Shown in pieces: positions 61,682-64,000 of a stretch of 64,000 bases of DNA. How positions within the stretch are numbered: the stretch's first letter is position 1; each line of letters begins with the position of its first letter. This stretch comes from Mycobacteroides salmoniphilum. GTDB taxonomy: Bacteria; Actinomycetota; Actinomycetes; Mycobacteriales; Mycobacteriaceae. The stretch is taken from NCBI RefSeq assembly GCF_004924335.1, contig NZ_CP024633.1, positions 682,001 through 746,000 on the forward strand, read 5' to 3'. Below the pieces are notes generated by a model. That model did no database searches. It saw nothing but the letters and a program-made list of their open reading frames with translations, and was not told where the DNA came from. The position numbers were made by a program, and so were the translations under genes.

Positions 61682-61691
61682 ACGATCGTAT
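61680..61691. promoter_or_regulatory. Perfect palindrome over the hydrolase promoter
   Basis: ATACGATCGTAT is a 12-bp perfect palindrome. It overlaps the first ATG and contains the probable -10 hexamer TACGAT of the hydrolase gene. It shares the core ACGATCGT with the palindrome at 58043-58052. The remaining 230 bp up to the glycosyltransferase hold only a short repeat, AGCCCT-AAG-AGGGCT (61702-61716), and no gene. Confidence 0.5.
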
Positions 61692-61923
61692 ACGCTGCAA
61701 TAGCCCTAAGAGGGCTTGATCAGGGTTATGTGTGCGCTCGGTGGTGAGCCGTGCCAGGCGCGTACAGGCATGTGTGAATGCCGCGGGTTCGGAGTCCCCG
61801 GACGGTCGCAAACCTCGTGGTGCGTGATGCCCGGGAGGTCGAAAGCCCGCGGCGGAACCCCTCACAGGAAACTCACAGTGGCGACCCAGTCGCGTCGGAG
61901 CCGGAGACACCATTGTCACTGAT

Positions 61924-63147
61924 GTGACCAGTGTGATGCAGCCGATCGACACCGCGACGGCACCGACCTCCGTACTCGCGACGACCCTCGACATCGTGAT
62001 TCCCGTGTACAACGAGGAAAACGACCTGGAACCGTGCGTGCGTCGTTTGCATGCGTTCCTGGCTGGCGAGGTGCCGTACACGGCGCACATCACCATCGCC
62101 GACAACGCCAGTACCGATCGCACCCTGCAGATCGCGCATCGGCTTGCCGATGAGCTTGACGGCGTTGACGTGCTGCACCTGGAGGAGAAGGGCCGGGGAC
62201 GTGCGCTGGCCGCGGCGTGGTTGTCCTCGGACTCCGAGGTTGTCGCCTACTGCGATGTAGACCTGTCCACCGACCTCAACGCGCTGATGCCGCTTGTCGC
62301 ACCCCTGATCTCGGGCCACTCAGATGTCGCCTACGGATCGCGGCTCAACCGCAACTCACGCGTGGTCCGCGGCCCCAAACGCGAGTTCATCTCACGTACC
62401 TACAATCTGATCTTGCACGCTTCGCTGCAGGTGAGATTCTCCGATGCCCAGTGCGGCTTCAAGGCAATCCGCACCGACGTTGCGCGCCAACTACTTCCGC
62501 TTGTCGAGGACAAAGAATGGTTTTTCGACACCGAGCTGCTGGTACTGGCCGAGCGCGTCGGTCTGCGCATTCACGAGGTACCAGTCGACTGGGTGGATGA
62601 CCCAGACAGCCGGGTCGACATCGTCGACACCGTGCGCAAGGACCTGCTCGGAATCTGGCGGTTGGGACGGGCACTGATGCTCGGCACCCTGCCGCTGGAC
62701 GAGCTTCGTCACAGCCTTGGCCGTGAACCACTCGTCGAGGGTGTGCCTCCCGGAATGGTCGGCCAGCTGGTGCGATTCGGGATCATTGGTGTGGCAAGCA
62801 CATTGGCCTACGCGCTACTGTTCCTGGTCTTGCACGGGGCGGTGGGGGATCAGGCTGCCAACTTCCTGGCGCTGCTCATCACTGCGGTGCTCAACACCGC
62901 GGCCAACAGATTCTTCACCTTCGGAGTGCGGGGTCGGCGCAACGTTGCCAAGCATCAGTTCCAGGGGCTTGTCATCTTCGGCATCGGGTTGGCCTTGACC
63001 AGTGGCTCGCTCGTCGCGATGCACCACCTGGTTCCGGACGCCTCTAAGCATCTGCTGCTGATCGTGCTGACCGTGGCCAACCTGGTCGCGACCCTGGTCC
63101 GGTTCGTCGGATTGCGTTGGGTGTTCAGAAGCGCGAACGATCGATGA
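61924..63147 (+). CDS. GT2 glycosyltransferase fused to a GtrA membrane domain
   Basis: A 407-residue protein. Residues 20-250 are a GT-A fold family 2 transferase (LDIVIPVYNEENDLEPCVRR, the metal-binding DVDLSTD at 111-117, DAQCGFKAIR and DKEWFFDTELLVLAERVG), like dolichol-/polyprenyl-phosphate mannose or glucose synthases. Residues about 275-400 are a GtrA-type domain with four helices (GQLVRFGIIGVASTLAYALL to VRFVGLRWVF). It would transfer a sugar to polyprenyl phosphate and flip or retain it at the membrane. GTG 61924 or ATG 61936 may be the start. The stop overlaps the GT39 gene by 4 bp, which is its probable user. Confidence 0.87.
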   Translation: MTSVMQPIDTATAPTSVLATTLDIVIPVYNEENDLEPCVRRLHAFLAGEVPYTAHITIADNASTDRTLQIAHRLADELDGVDVLHLEEKGRGRALAAAWLSSDSEVVAYCDVDLSTDLNALMPLVAPLISGHSDVAYGSRLNRNSRVVRGPKREFISRTYNLILHASLQVRFSDAQCGFKAIRTDVARQLLPLVEDKEWFFDTELLVLAERVGLRIHEVPVDWVDDPDSRVDIVDTVRKDLLGIWRLGRALMLGTLPLDELRHSLGREPLVEGVPPGMVGQLVRFGIIGVASTLAYALLFLVLHGAVGDQAANFLALLITAVLNTAANRFFTFGVRGRRNVAKHQFQGLVIFGIGLALTSGSLVAMHHLVPDASKHLLLIVLTVANLVATLVRFVGLRWVFRSANDR

Positions 63148-64000
63148 TCCGGGAGCGGATCAGCGTTGGTCTTCTGCTGATCGGCACCGCGGCCGCGTAC
63201 CTGGTCAACCTCGGGTCCAACGGCTGGGCCAACTCGTTTTATTCGGCTGCGGTGCAAGCGGGTTCGGTGTCCTGGAAGGCCGCGTTCTTCGGATCCTCCG
63301 ACGCCGCCAACTCGATCACCGTTGATAAGCCCCCCGCCTCGCTATGGCTCATGGAACTTTCGGTGCGCATCTTCGGTCTCAGTAGTTGGAGCATTCTGGT
63401 GCCCCAGGTGCTTCTGGGTGCGGCGTCGGTCGGCCTGCTGTACCTGACCATCCGCCGGTACTTCGGCCACCGGGCCGGTCTGCTGGCTGGGCTGGTACTC
63501 GCGGTGACGCCGGTGGCGGTGCTGATGTTCCGGTTCAACAATCCGGACGCGCTGCTGGTCTTCCTGATGATCGCCGCGGTGTGGGCCATGTTGCGCGCCA
63601 TCGAGGATGGCCGCACCCGCTGGCTGCTTCTGGTCGGGGCGCTGGTCGGATTCGGTTTCCTGACCAAGCAGCTGCAGGTTCTGCTCGTCATCCCGCCCAT
63701 CGCACTGACTTATCTGGTCGCCGGACCCGTGGTCGCCGGGAAGCGCCTCGCGCAGCTCACCGGATCGGCTGCCGCGGCAGTAGTTTCAGCGGGATGGTGG
63801 ATCGTCATGGTCGAGCTGTGGCCGCCCGGCTCGCGCCCGTGGATCGGCGGATCGCCCGATAACTCGATCCTCGAGCTGACCCTCGGCTACAACGGGCTGG
63901 GCCGCATCAACGGTAATGAGAAGGGCAGTGCCTCGGGCCCGCGCGATGAGATGTATGGCTTCGGCGGCCACTTCGGCAGCGAACCCGGGATCGGCAGGTT
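63144..64000 (+). CDS. GT39/ArnT-like membrane glycosyltransferase (3' end outside window)
   Basis: At least 285 residues of a multi-helix GT-C transferase, cut by the window edge. VGLLLIGTAAAYLVNLGSNG is the first helix. The first external loop has SFYSAAVQAGSVSWKAAFFG and the acidic DAANSITVDKPPASLWLMEL, the place of the catalytic Asp in PMT/ArnT enzymes. RFNNPDALLVFLMIAAVWAM and a long loop with GGSPDNSILELTLGYNGLGR follow. It likely takes a polyprenyl-phosphate sugar made by the GT2-GtrA protein and adds it to a wall glycan, lipid or protein. ATG 63144 overlaps the previous stop. Confidence 0.87.
   Translation, partial: MIRERISVGLLLIGTAAAYLVNLGSNGWANSFYSAAVQAGSVSWKAAFFGSSDAANSITVDKPPASLWLMELSVRIFGLSSWSILVPQVLLGAASVGLLYLTIRRYFGHRAGLLAGLVLAVTPVAVLMFRFNNPDALLVFLMIAAVWAMLRAIEDGRTRWLLLVGALVGFGFLTKQLQVLLVIPPIALTYLVAGPVVAGKRLAQLTGSAAAAVVSAGWWIVMVELWPPGSRPWIGGSPDNSILELTLGYNGLGRINGNEKGSASGPRDEMYGFGGHFGSEPGIGR

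Overview
The window is high-GC actinobacterial DNA. It almost certainly comes from a rapidly growing mycobacterium of the Mycobacteroides abscessus/chelonae group. Three things point there: rpfA behind a ydaO-type riboswitch, an MmpL/acyltransferase lipid locus, and gene order from about 12 kb to 56.5 kb that follows M. tuberculosis Rv0855-Rv0883c (far, dapC, fadA, fadB, XPB helicase, Rv0862c, moaC2-mog-moaE2, rpfA, moaD2-moaA2, cspB, the Rv0875c-Rv0883c block). Species and synteny calls rest on recalled family and genome knowledge, not on a database search.

1-7 kb: two facing acyl-CoA catabolic clusters. On the + strand lie TetR, SDR and crotonase. On the - strand lie two DUF35 OB-fold proteins, two thiolase-fold proteins without a recognisable nucleophilic Cys, an enoyl-CoA hydratase and a TetR. 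Genes in each cluster overlap by about 4-8 bp. 7-12 kb: a siderophore-type binding lipoprotein, then a four-gene overlapping envelope operon in which two paralogous secreted proteins bracket an internally duplicated membrane protein. 12-20 kb: far, an esterase, dapC, two small paralogous secreted or anchored proteins, and fadA-fadB. far and fadAB share an 18-bp operator-like sequence.

20-36 kb: an accessory block between fadB and the XPB helicase, absent at this point in M. tuberculosis. It holds (a) a PapA-like acyltransferase, a serine hydrolase, a WS/DGAT-like acyltransferase and an MmpL, which I equate with the M. abscessus MmpL8/GDND glycolipid locus; (b) a TetR and FAD monooxygenase pair with two identical operators; (c) an F420-type oxidoreductase; (d) two secreted PA14 proteins sharing an uncharacterised C-terminal domain, with an SRPBCC protein and a membrane O-acyltransferase. 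The last is my best candidate for an undescribed system.

36-56.5 kb: the conserved core. It has the XPB helicase and its partner-like protein, molybdopterin genes on both sides of rpfA, a lipase and tandem methyltransferases, cspB, an AlkD-like protein, MFS transporters, a MarR regulator, a SpoU methyltransferase and sepH. 56.5-64 kb: lpqH, two DUF202 proteins, a saccharopine-dehydrogenase-like enzyme with a PaaX-type regulator, a membrane-anchored hydrolase followed by a small membrane gene broken by an in-frame TGA, and the start of a GT2-GtrA/GT39 pair that runs off the end.

No rRNA, tRNA, insertion sequence or CRISPR array was recognised. Many genes show a TANNNT box 6-7 nt before the start codon, as expected for leaderless mycobacterial transcripts.
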